Notes under the pieces: model-generated | The model's input: only the letters and a program-made list of their open reading frames with translations | Told to the model about the DNA's origin: nothing | Databases searched by the model: none | Shown: positions 42,908 to 50,914 of the stretch, one piece after another | Position numbering within the stretch: position 1 is the stretch's first letter | How the letters are laid out: every line of letters starts with the position of its first letter | Position numbers and translations under genes: made by a program | Origin: Candidatus Hodarchaeota archaeon | Lineage (GTDB): Archaea; Asgardarchaeota; Heimdallarchaeia; Hodarchaeales; Hodarchaeaceae | Direction: 5' to 3' | Length of the DNA: 50,914 bases | Assembly: GCA_016839815.1 (NCBI GenBank) | Contig: JAEOTM010000043.1 | Coordinates: 1-50,914, forward strand

Positions 42908-45900
42908 ATGGTTAAGAGAATGTCCTACCGAATTCGCTTTGCTTCCCTTAGGAATGCAAGTTTTTTGTTAATAATAATTAGTTTGAGTACTACTCAAGCT
43001 GCTGAGGGCTTAAAAATCAATATTAATTCTCCTAGTGACAACGATCTAGGAATTTCTGTGTATTATGACCAAGCAGATTCTACTATCCAACGGGTAGTTT
43101 CTCTTTTTAGTGGGATTATGCAATCCTCGGATTCAAAGTTTAATTTACAGCCTGTAAAAACAGTTAATGAATTAAATTTGCATACAAAAAAGGTAAAGTT
43201 AATTAACGTCTATTTCTTCCACGGAAGTGAAAGTGGAATGTCAATAGGAGAGGAAATCATACCTTGGTCAGATATTGCAAAGATAATTAACTTTTCTCCA
43301 GTCAAAGAGCACCTTCTTATGTCTTGTTTTTCTAATAGGACAATAAAACATCTTAGACCCTCAAAACAAGTGAAAATTGTTGAAGGAGAGATGGATGCTC
43401 TGGTTTTACTAGTAGAGTCATTAATTTTAATAAGCTCCATTCTTTTGGAGAGTGAGAATCTAAAAACCCAAAATTCTGGAGAACGAATCTTTTCCAATAC
43501 AGCAAACTATATTGAATTGAATATAGCCGATTTAATTATCAGGTGTCTGTTTCCAATTGAACCCCTAAGTACTTCCGCAGTTTCTTTACCAGAATCTTCA
43601 GGATATGCTGGTCCAGTTGGTTTGATTATTGATTCAATATTAGATGCCTTTGAAGGGCAAACATTAACTGTAGGAGGAGAATATGAAGAAAGTTATGAAG
43701 ATTCGGGGTATGGAACAGCAGAAGGAGGCATTTCAGCAGCTTTTGGTCTAGAATGGAGTTTTTCACTCTCTGTACTATCTGAGGATACCATTGCAGGAAA
43801 TGTATTTATTGCATTTTCAACACAACAATCTGGACTAACAGGAACCCTCTTGGAAGCATTGGCTGGGGTAGAAATTGCTGTCGAAGGAGAAGGTGATTTT
43901 ACTTTAAGGATAATTACAGATCCAGTATCTCGAATTGAAGTCCTTGAATGGCAATTACGGATTAGAATCACACTTAGTAGAACGCTAGGTTTGTATGATC
44001 TTATTGAGAAGATTTGGCCTTCTGCAAAGAAAACTGTTGACAAACTTCCTAAGAAAATCCGTGGAAAAGTTAAGCGTGCTCTTAATCGGGTAAAAGTCAC
44101 TCCTTACTTAGGGGGTGAGTTTGAGATATTTTCGAATACGGATGGTAATGATGAGTATATCATTGCAGTCTTTTTTGGAGTTTCAATGAATGTAGATGTC
44201 CCAGTTGTCGATGTAGGTGGAGGAGCAGAAGTGGAATTAGCATTTCATTTTACAAGTCAAGGGAATTTTTTTGTCTTAACACTGGAGTATGGATTTGAAA
44301 TTGATGTACCTTGGCCATTTAAAGATAAACGAAACAAATGGACACATTCTTGGCAGGTTGGACCAGAATCCTCAGACGGGAAACAAATGAATATTGATAC
44401 CGACGGGGATGGATTAACTGATAGTTTCGAAATCGAAATAGGAACAGATCCGAATAAATTAGACTCTGATAATGATACATTGCCTGATGGGGTTGAGCTT
44501 TCGGAATACCATACTTATCCCACCATTTATGACACAGATAATGATGGTTTGAGTGATGGTGAGGAGGTTAGCTACTTTGAGGGAAAATTTGTTGATCCAC
44601 TGGGGGATTATGATCAAGATAATCTCGCACACATCTTTGATCCTGATAGTGATAACGATGGACTCCTTGATGGAGAAGAAGTGAAAGGTCTAAATCCACA
44701 TGGCTATATTTCTAATCCATTGAAAATTGATACAGATGGTGATGGATTAACCGATAAGGAGGAAGTAGATGATTCATTAGAAATTATTGTTGATGGAAGT
44801 ATACGGACAGTTTATTGTAATCCTATGGCCTATGACAGTGATGGTGACTTTTTACATGATCTAGAAGAAGTAATGATGAATTCCGACCCAAGTATGCCTG
44901 ATACCGACAATGATGGTATTAATGATTTTGAAGAAGCTAGATTATTTTCTATCATCTGGAATCAAACTGATACTGATGGAGATGGGCTTTCAGATGGGGA
45001 AGAAATTCTTGGTATGTCAGTAAATCTCTATAATCACAATACTGGAACATATGAAGATGTTTTACTTACTTCCGATCCCCATCTACCTGATTCAGATGGA
45101 GATGGACTTTCTGATTATGAGGAAATGTCAATGGGGATGGAAATTACTTGGCAAGAGATCCCATTTACGGTTTATAGCAATCCTCGGCAAAAAGATACAG
45201 ATAATGACGGTCTAAGTGACTATGAAGAGGTTGTAACTGGAGCTGATTTACGTCAGACAAAACCAGATGTAAATGATTCTGATTCTGATGGATTGCTGGA
45301 TAGTGAATATCTCATCTTTGGCACAGATCCTACAATCGATGATACCGATGGAGACACACTTCTAGATGGACAAGAAGTTCTTTTTTGGCATAGTAAGCCG
45401 CTTAAGAATGATAGTGATGCAGATCGACTAATGGATGCCGATGAAATAGCTAATTTTACTTTTTTCGATCCAGGATTTGCACCTACAAGTAATTATGACG
45501 GAGATGGAGACACAGGTATCATGGATTTTGATTCTGATGATGGAGGAGTTAGTGATGGAGCAGAAGTGGAGGCGAATAATGGCACCTACATCTTCGATTT
45601 AATAGATCCCAGTGACGACAAGTGGGCAGATAGTGATCATGATGGGATGCCAAATATGTGGGAAGATAAATTTGGGTTTGATCCGTTTGATCCATCAGAT
45701 AATACAACTGATAATGATTCTGATTTACTGTCCAATGTAGAGGAATATCAACATGGTACTATACCTCTTGATTCGGATACCGATGACGATGGACTTACAG
45801 ATGGAAATGAAGTACTGTATTGGATAAGTGATCCTCTCAAGAAGGATAGTGATGGAGATGGACTTACAGATGGTATAGAAACTGCTTATATCCAGTCTAT

Positions 45901-48256
45901 TTTAGCTTCCCCTTTTACTCCTTCGAGTGATTTTGATGGAGATGGACTTACAGGGATTATGGACAATGATTCAGACAATGATGCATTATTAGATGGAACC
46001 GAGGAAAGTTTGACAGTTTCTGGTGAATATGGAGGAAGACTGGTAAACGCCACTAATCCAGATACTGATGGCGAAGGACTCACTGATGGAAGTGAGGTTT
46101 TATTCTATCGAACTGACCCTACCTTAAGTGATACAGATACAGATGTGTTAACTGATTTTGAGGAAGTAATGGGACAGAATATCATTTGGCATGGAAATCC
46201 AATTATGGTTTATCCAAATCCTAATGATCCTGATAGTGATAATGATGGAGTCTCAGATCATGAGGAAATTTTCTTTTGGAATAGCTTTCCAAATGATCCT
46301 GACAGTGATGATGATCAGATATTTGACGGTGATGAACCGTTTTACTTTGAAGCATATGGACCATTCTCTCCCCTCGAAGACTTTGAACCAGATGGGATTA
46401 TGGGAATTCAGGATAATGATTCAGACAATGATCGTCTTTTAGATGGAGAAGAACTATCTTTGGGTACAAATCCGACAGTACCTGACACCGATTTTGATCT
46501 AATTAGTGATTATGAAGAAGTTCGGGGTTATGGTTTTCAGTATATTGATCCTTTTACAGGGCTCCCCGAACAGCTGATTTATTTTACTGATCCATTAAAT
46601 AATGATACCGATACAGATGGGCTTATTGATGGAATTGAAGTTAATGGAATGCCATATCTATCCGGTATGGTGTATACGGATCCAACTAATATTGATACAG
46701 ATGGAGACGGACTAATTGATGGTTATGAGATTAAAGGTTTTGTAATAACGGTTATGAATAACAATTTAACAGTAATTACCAACCCTATGCATCCTGATAC
46801 AGATCTTGATGGAATTAGTGATTTTGAAGAAGTTTATAGTTGGAATTGGTATTCTAAACGATCGTATGACGCACGAGAACGTACAGGAGTAATTACTATC
46901 GGTAATGCAGAAGGACCTCCCTTACAAATCCAAGTTACTAGAGCGACTCAGTATACAAGTATTGCTGCACTCCGTGGGGGATATATTACTAATCCAACTG
47001 ATAATGACACTGACAATGATGGGTTAATAGAAGGAACAGAAAAATACGGTGTCACCAACTACACGTACATTAAATTTCCTACCCATGATTATGAGGTCAA
47101 CTTTACACCAGTAATTACTAATCCTGTAAATAATGATACTGACGGTGATGGTCTATCTGATGGAACAGAGGTTAATTCTACAAATCCTCACCTCAGTGAT
47201 ACTGATCAGGATGGAATAAGTGATTACGAAGAAATTAATACCTATCATACTAATCCTAAATCTTATGATACAGATAATGACCAGTTAAGTGATAAATATG
47301 AACTATTTATTTCCTATTATAACTCAACTATGCCAGTAAATTATACTGATCCTCGTGATTCCGATACTGATGATGATGGATTGCCTGATGGATTTGAAAA
47401 ATCCATTTTACATACTCATCCGTTAAATAATGATTCAGATTTTGATTTACTTCTTGATGGTGACGAAGTTAATCTCCATGAGACCAATCCATTTTTCAAT
47501 GATACAGATAATGATGGGCTTATCGATTCGCAAGAGATCAATATCTATCTCACAGATCCAATCGATCCTGATAGTGACGATGATGGAATGTATGATGGAG
47601 TAGAGGTAAACTATTACTCAACTCTTCCATTAAATTCTGATGAAAACTTCGATGGATTACTTGACGGATGGGATTATGATTTTGACAACGATAATCTATC
47701 TGATTATGAAGAAACAGTCATTTATGATACCTTATTTTATGAAGTTGATACAGATGATGATGGTTTGGATGATGGTGAAGAGTATGATTACTTCGAATCA
47801 TGGGGGGAAGATCCTGCAGGCGATCCTGACAAAGATGGATTATCTGGCTTCCATGATTATGATTCCGATAATGATGGGCTTAATGACTCTGTTGAATTTG
47901 GTTACGGAACTAATCCTGCAGAAGAGGACAGTGATAATGATAGTTTGGGAGATTATGAAGAAATTTTCATCTATTTCACAAATCCATTGAAAGCTGATAG
48001 CGATAGTGATGGATTGAGTGATTCTGAGGAATTAATCGGTGGTACTGATCCACTGGATTCAGATTCCGATAATGATGGATGGAAAGATGGATCGGATCCA
48101 GAACCATTGAATTCAAGTATTCCAAATCTAATCATCGCTTTAATAGGAATTCCTAGCGTTGCTCTTCTTGCGTTTGCTATCTACTTTAGAAAAAGAATTC
48201 TTTTTCAAACAAGAAATCTCTGGCAGAAAGCTCTCCAACGTTATCGTAAAGAGTAA
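42908..48256 (+). CDS. Giant calcium-binding surface protein with about 48 thrombospondin type 3-like repeats
   Basis: 1782 residues. Signal peptide about 1-32. Residues about 95-150 hold VYFFHGSESG (H105) and LLMSCFSN (C140), spaced as the His and Cys of a caspase-like (CD clan) peptidase. Residues about 225-480 are beta-rich (an outer shell or barrel-like part). From about 497 to 1730 there are some 48 units of the DxDxDGLxDxxE type (DTDGDGLTD, DSDNDGLLDGEE), each able to bind calcium; loops of 20-40 residues sit between some. A membrane helix (about 1740-1762) and basic tail finish the chain. Likely a long, calcium-stiffened rod at the cell surface. Confidence 0.9.
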   Translation: MVKRMSYRIRFASLRNASFLLIIISLSTTQAAEGLKININSPSDNDLGISVYYDQADSTIQRVVSLFSGIMQSSDSKFNLQPVKTVNELNLHTKKVKLINVYFFHGSESGMSIGEEIIPWSDIAKIINFSPVKEHLLMSCFSNRTIKHLRPSKQVKIVEGEMDALVLLVESLILISSILLESENLKTQNSGERIFSNTANYIELNIADLIIRCLFPIEPLSTSAVSLPESSGYAGPVGLIIDSILDAFEGQTLTVGGEYEESYEDSGYGTAEGGISAAFGLEWSFSLSVLSEDTIAGNVFIAFSTQQSGLTGTLLEALAGVEIAVEGEGDFTLRIITDPVSRIEVLEWQLRIRITLSRTLGLYDLIEKIWPSAKKTVDKLPKKIRGKVKRALNRVKVTPYLGGEFEIFSNTDGNDEYIIAVFFGVSMNVDVPVVDVGGGAEVELAFHFTSQGNFFVLTLEYGFEIDVPWPFKDKRNKWTHSWQVGPESSDGKQMNIDTDGDGLTDSFEIEIGTDPNKLDSDNDTLPDGVELSEYHTYPTIYDTDNDGLSDGEEVSYFEGKFVDPLGDYDQDNLAHIFDPDSDNDGLLDGEEVKGLNPHGYISNPLKIDTDGDGLTDKEEVDDSLEIIVDGSIRTVYCNPMAYDSDGDFLHDLEEVMMNSDPSMPDTDNDGINDFEEARLFSIIWNQTDTDGDGLSDGEEILGMSVNLYNHNTGTYEDVLLTSDPHLPDSDGDGLSDYEEMSMGMEITWQEIPFTVYSNPRQKDTDNDGLSDYEEVVTGADLRQTKPDVNDSDSDGLLDSEYLIFGTDPTIDDTDGDTLLDGQEVLFWHSKPLKNDSDADRLMDADEIANFTFFDPGFAPTSNYDGDGDTGIMDFDSDDGGVSDGAEVEANNGTYIFDLIDPSDDKWADSDHDGMPNMWEDKFGFDPFDPSDNTTDNDSDLLSNVEEYQHGTIPLDSDTDDDGLTDGNEVLYWISDPLKKDSDGDGLTDGIETAYIQSILASPFTPSSDFDGDGLTGIMDNDSDNDALLDGTEESLTVSGEYGGRLVNATNPDTDGEGLTDGSEVLFYRTDPTLSDTDTDVLTDFEEVMGQNIIWHGNPIMVYPNPNDPDSDNDGVSDHEEIFFWNSFPNDPDSDDDQIFDGDEPFYFEAYGPFSPLEDFEPDGIMGIQDNDSDNDRLLDGEELSLGTNPTVPDTDFDLISDYEEVRGYGFQYIDPFTGLPEQLIYFTDPLNNDTDTDGLIDGIEVNGMPYLSGMVYTDPTNIDTDGDGLIDGYEIKGFVITVMNNNLTVITNPMHPDTDLDGISDFEEVYSWNWYSKRSYDARERTGVITIGNAEGPPLQIQVTRATQYTSIAALRGGYITNPTDNDTDNDGLIEGTEKYGVTNYTYIKFPTHDYEVNFTPVITNPVNNDTDGDGLSDGTEVNSTNPHLSDTDQDGISDYEEINTYHTNPKSYDTDNDQLSDKYELFISYYNSTMPVNYTDPRDSDTDDDGLPDGFEKSILHTHPLNNDSDFDLLLDGDEVNLHETNPFFNDTDNDGLIDSQEINIYLTDPIDPDSDDDGMYDGVEVNYYSTLPLNSDENFDGLLDGWDYDFDNDNLSDYEETVIYDTLFYEVDTDDDGLDDGEEYDYFESWGEDPAGDPDKDGLSGFHDYDSDNDGLNDSVEFGYGTNPAEEDSDNDSLGDYEEIFIYFTNPLKADSDSDGLSDSEELIGGTDPLDSDSDNDGWKDGSDPEPLNSSIPNLIIALIGIPSVALLAFAIYFRKRILFQTRNLWQKALQRYRKE

Positions 48257-48337
48257 CCTAAAGTTAATCATAAGCAAGATTTTTAGTTTGTTCATTTTCC
48301 AGAGGGCCTCAACTTAAAAAAAGGGGTTACTCTACTT

Positions 48338-49816
48338 ATGGCTGATAAAGATAAGACTGACAAAAAATCAAAGGAAGAGAAGAAAGAAAGACCAAAAATT
48401 CCTAAAGAAATTAAAGTAGAAACGAAACACAGTATTTTAATCCAAGGACAGCAAATTGATTACAAAGTAACCGTTGGGACTATGATCATTAAAGAAGAGG
48501 AGGAAGAAAAAGAGCCTCAAGCAAAAGCATCCATGTTTTACATAGCGTATACGCGTGAGGGGATAGAAGAAGGAGAGAAAAGACCAATTACATTTTCTTT
48601 TAATGGTGGTCCAGGATCATCTTCTGTTTGGTTACATCTTGGAATACTCGGGCCACGAAGAGTTATTGCGGAGGAAAACGCACAACCAACCCCTCCCCCT
48701 TATGAACTTGTCAACAATGAATATTCCCTCTTAGATGTAACGGATCTAGTTTTTATTGATCCAGTGAGTACTGGCTATTCTCGTGCTGTTCCTGGTGAAA
48801 AAGACAAGCAGTTTCATGAATTTAAGAAGGATATTGAATCTGTGGGAGAATTTATTCGATTGTTTACTTCTCGATTTAAGCGATGGAATTCACCGAAGTT
48901 TTTAATCGGAGAGAGTTATGGTACCACACGAGCTGCAGGTTTGGCTGGCTATTTACAGACTGATTTAGGGATGTTTCTGAACGGGGTAATACTCATTTCC
49001 TGTATCCTAAACTTTCAAACTGCCCGATTTAGCCCAGGTAATGATCTTCCTCCCATTCTATTTCTACCTACTTATACCACAACTGCTTGGTATCACAAAA
49101 AACTCGCTCCAGAACTTCAGGCAGATTTTGAGAAAACGATTGCTTCAGTTACAGAGTTTGCTATGCATGAATATACCTTGGCTATGATGAAGGGGGATAC
49201 TCTAAGTGAAAGTGAATCAGATCAAATAACAGAAAAATTAGCTCAATTCACAGGGTTATCAAGTGCATATATTAAGGGTACAAACCTAAGAATCAACATT
49301 TATCGTTTTACTAAGGAGTTATTACGAGGAGAACATCGAACTGTAGGCCGTCTTGATAGTAGATTTACTGGTATTGATAAAGATGACACAGGAATGGATT
49401 TTGAATTCGATCCAAGTTATGCTGTAATCCAGGGACCCTATACATCCACTCTCAATGACTATGTCAGAAGCGAATTAAATTTCACAAGTGATCTTCCATA
49501 TGAAATCCTTGCACCATTGTATAAGAAATGGAAATATGAAGACTATCATAATCAATTTTTGAATGTCGCAGAAACTTTGCGCCAGGCAATGAGTATGAAT
49601 CCCTTCCTGAAAGTATTTGTAGGAAATGGATACTTTGATTTGGCCACTCCATTTTTTGCAACGAAATATACATTTGATCATCTGGAACTAGATTCCTCTC
49701 TTCGTAAGAATATTGTAATGGACTATTATGAAGCAGGACATATGATGTATCTGCATCCCCCATCTTTAGCTAAATTAAGGAAAGATCTGGTAGCTTTTAT
49801 AAAATCCGCGGTATAA
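48338..49816 (+). CDS. Serine carboxypeptidase S10
   Basis: 492 residues. The S10 active site is complete: Ser193 in GESYGT, Asp434 in GYFDLATPF and His468 in AGHMMYLH. FNGGPGSSS near 87-95 forms the oxyanion region, and FIDPVSTGYSRA fits the substrate-binding block. The N-terminus is charged (MADKDKTDKKSKEEKKERPK) with no signal peptide, unlike the vacuolar or secreted eukaryotic enzymes, so this one should be cytosolic. It would remove C-terminal residues from peptides, best at acid pH in the known members. An 81-base gap separates it from the calcium-repeat giant on the same strand. Confidence 0.92.
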   Translation: MADKDKTDKKSKEEKKERPKIPKEIKVETKHSILIQGQQIDYKVTVGTMIIKEEEEEKEPQAKASMFYIAYTREGIEEGEKRPITFSFNGGPGSSSVWLHLGILGPRRVIAEENAQPTPPPYELVNNEYSLLDVTDLVFIDPVSTGYSRAVPGEKDKQFHEFKKDIESVGEFIRLFTSRFKRWNSPKFLIGESYGTTRAAGLAGYLQTDLGMFLNGVILISCILNFQTARFSPGNDLPPILFLPTYTTTAWYHKKLAPELQADFEKTIASVTEFAMHEYTLAMMKGDTLSESESDQITEKLAQFTGLSSAYIKGTNLRINIYRFTKELLRGEHRTVGRLDSRFTGIDKDDTGMDFEFDPSYAVIQGPYTSTLNDYVRSELNFTSDLPYEILAPLYKKWKYEDYHNQFLNVAETLRQAMSMNPFLKVFVGNGYFDLATPFFATKYTFDHLELDSSLRKNIVMDYYEAGHMMYLHPPSLAKLRKDLVAFIKSAV

Positions 49817-49842
49817 TCAGGTTTTAGTCGTGCAAAGAAGCC

Positions 49843-50294
49843 CTATTTAATCTGCTTCATTGCGAAATAGACCTTTAGAATGTTATCTAGTGATCCTGAA
49901 AAATCAGAGAACATACTTGGTTCAAGTAACCCCTCTTGGAGATAGCCTGCGTATTCCTCAAAAAACTGAGTTAAAATAACTTTCATTAGAAGGTTCATTT
50001 TCCGTCTGGTTACTCGTTGGGGAGTAGTAACAATTGCTACAAGGATGGGTCTAATGATTTTATATATAATCAAATGCTGATCTAGCTTTATTTCTTGAAT
50101 TGCTTCTCCCATGATTCGCTCTGCGAAGTTTGCCATGGCAATCAAAAAACCACTAATCATATTTGGCTCGGATTCCCCAGTATAATAGTGGTTCGAGACT
50201 AAACATAAGCCTGATTCATGAATGACATAGATGTCTCGAATTGGGAGTTTTTTCGCACTTTTTTTCTTAGGGATGGGCTGTCATCTCCAACCAT
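49843..50294 (-). CDS. Longin/roadblock-like small protein, apparent frameshift
   Basis: The start of this protein lies in another frame. From 50160 the chain reads MISGFLIAMANFAERIMGEAI, but in the same frame upstream it continues without a start through IRDIYVIHESGLCLVSNHYY to a stop at 50281-50283. The ATG at 50294 opens the neighbouring frame (MVGDDSPSLRKK); one extra base in the run of seven A (minus strand, 50259-50265) would join the two. The whole protein would be about 150 residues: strand, turn, strand, helix, strands, helix, the longin/roadblock pattern. Such proteins act on small GTPases in eukaryotes and are numerous in Asgard archaea. The shift may be a sequencing error, a true mutation or programmed slippage. 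Confidence 0.7.
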
Positions 50295-50451
50295 TTTGAG
50301 AAACTACCTCACCAGAAGGGGTCGGTCACTCTCAAGTACTTCACATATATTCCTAGTTTATAACGTACCCAGCTATCTAAAGAGGACAGCTTTTTGAGAA
50401 ACAGGTCATATAACCCGAGTCTCCGAATAGCTGAAAATTGAACTATCTATG

Positions 50452-50476
50452 AAAAAAAAAGGGAAAAAAAAGAAAA
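50452..50476 (-). terminator. Oligo(T) terminator after the flavodoxin gene
   Basis: On the minus strand, a T-rich tract with runs of five, eight and nine T (broken by C) begins about 20 bases after the flavodoxin stop. This is the common archaeal type of terminator. Confidence 0.6.
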
Positions 50477-50494
50477 ATGGACTTGAATTGTTGA

Positions 50495-50914
50495 TCAGTT
50501 CACAGGACAAGTTTTTGTGATGTACTCTAGAATTTCAGATACAAGTGCCTGCTTATTTGAACGTCGCTGGGCAAAAGAGGCCAGATAATTTCCATTATGC
50601 TTAGTAACGGCCTTTTTGACCTTATTTAATGTACCTGCTGGAAAAAAGAGGTATGTAGCAAATCCAATTACTAGCTTTTGCTGTAAATCTTGTGGTAATC
50701 CTGTTTTTATCAATTCTCTTATCGTTTCTTCAGGTTTTTGTCCAAAAAGAATATATCCGTGCACAGGTGTCCCGATCAAAACAAGATCTGCGCCCTCAAT
50801 GTGATTTTGTTTCGCAGTTAGAGCATGCTTAACTTTTACGGTATAATTTTTGGCTTGAAGCACCGTTTGAAGCATCTCAGTAACTTTTTTTGTATTTCCC
50901 GATTCAGAGGAAAA
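50495..50914 (-). CDS. Flavodoxin-like protein (partial, cut by the right edge)
   Basis: The frame runs on past the right edge: 139 residues are seen, beginning with SSESGNTKKVTEML, the FMN phosphate-binding loop (cf. SxTGNTxxxA). GADLVLIGTPVHGYI gives the second flavin loop (TPVHG), and the late PAGTLNKVKKAV and SNKQALVSEIL complete the fold. The very N-terminus (one beta strand) should lie beyond the edge. It would carry one or two electrons with FMN, or reduce quinones in related forms. Stop at 50495. Confidence 0.8.
   Translation of the reverse strand, partial: FSSESGNTKKVTEMLQTVLQAKNYTVKVKHALTAKQNHIEGADLVLIGTPVHGYILFGQKPEETIRELIKTGLPQDLQQKLVIGFATYLFFPAGTLNKVKKAVTKHNGNYLASFAQRRSNKQALVSEILEYITKTCPVN

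Noticed and set aside
45886..46442. Short frames inside the calcium-repeat gene on both strands
   Set aside because: They are shadows caused by the periodic Asp/Gly-rich coding of the repeats.
50191..50205. T-loop-like GGTTCGAGAC, possible tRNA
   Set aside because: No acceptor stem or anticodon arm could be built around it, and it lies inside the longin-like coding frame.

Overview
The window looks like accessory and housekeeping sequence from an AT-rich archaeon, most probably an Asgard archaeon (Promethearchaeota), perhaps of a Heimdallarchaeia-like group. The main clues are a single-domain gelsolin-like protein (1340-1696), two longin/roadblock-like domains (the cytosolic end of the 1475-residue protein at 35736-40163, and the frameshifted gene at 49843-50294), an SDS22/Ras-suppressor-type leucine-rich repeat protein, archaeal regulators (TrmB, ArnR1-like winged helix), an archaeal-type ATP-dependent DNA ligase, RtcA, TATA-type promoters and oligo(T) terminators. 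I saw no rRNA, tRNA, CRISPR array, transposase or phage genes. The lineage is inferred from gene content only.

Layout. 1-4.7 kb: an alpha/beta hydrolase cut by the left edge, the gelsolin-like gene, a methyltransferase, a Cys-rich membrane protein, RidA and a Nudix hydrolase. 4.8-11.4 kb: an all-minus stretch with an M20 amidohydrolase, a membrane-anchored M14 carboxypeptidase, small membrane proteins, a YaaA-like protein, a PLD-like protein and a 48-residue protein. 11.5-14.9 kb: two truncated surface-protein tails lying back to back, then an arsenic detoxification operon (arsM-arsR) behind a clear operator, a methyltransferase and endonuclease V. 15-17.9 kb: a VOC protein, a small zinc-binding protein, about 700 bases of eroded sequence and an orphan histidine-kinase-like membrane protein. 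17.4-23.7 kb: a nucleic-acid cluster of DinB-like and RtcA (minus), a RadA/Sms-like ATPase coupled to DNA ligase (plus), and a solo Cas4-like nuclease (minus).

24-32.7 kb: an aminotransferase, two secreted membrane-anchored hydrolases (class C beta-lactamase fold and HExxH metalloprotease), a divergent NAD synthetase-like protein with a DUF4332 protein behind it, a zinc-ribbon membrane protein, the LRR protein and an ArnR1-like regulator. 33.6-35.4 kb: a 65-residue protein divergent from a TrmB regulator, and a SHOCT-domain membrane protein. 35.7-48.3 kb is dominated by two giant cell-surface proteins: the Ig-like ectodomain protein with the cytosolic longin-like domain, and a 1782-residue protein with about 48 thrombospondin type 3-like calcium repeats and a possible caspase-like domain at its N-terminus. 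A PhnB-like protein, a small zinc ribbon and an orphan chemoreceptor lie between them. 48.3-50.9 kb: an S10 serine carboxypeptidase, the frameshifted longin-like gene and a flavodoxin cut by the right edge.

How it fits together. The strongest theme is a calcium-rich, protease-rich cell surface: M14 peptidase, M30-like protease, beta-lactamase-fold hydrolase, the Ig-like giant and the calcium-repeat giant all have an N-terminal export signal and a C-terminal membrane anchor. The longin-like domain joined by one membrane helix to an Ig-like ectodomain suggests that surface contact may be passed to small-GTPase or cytoskeletal machinery, of which the gelsolin-like protein could be part; this is inference.
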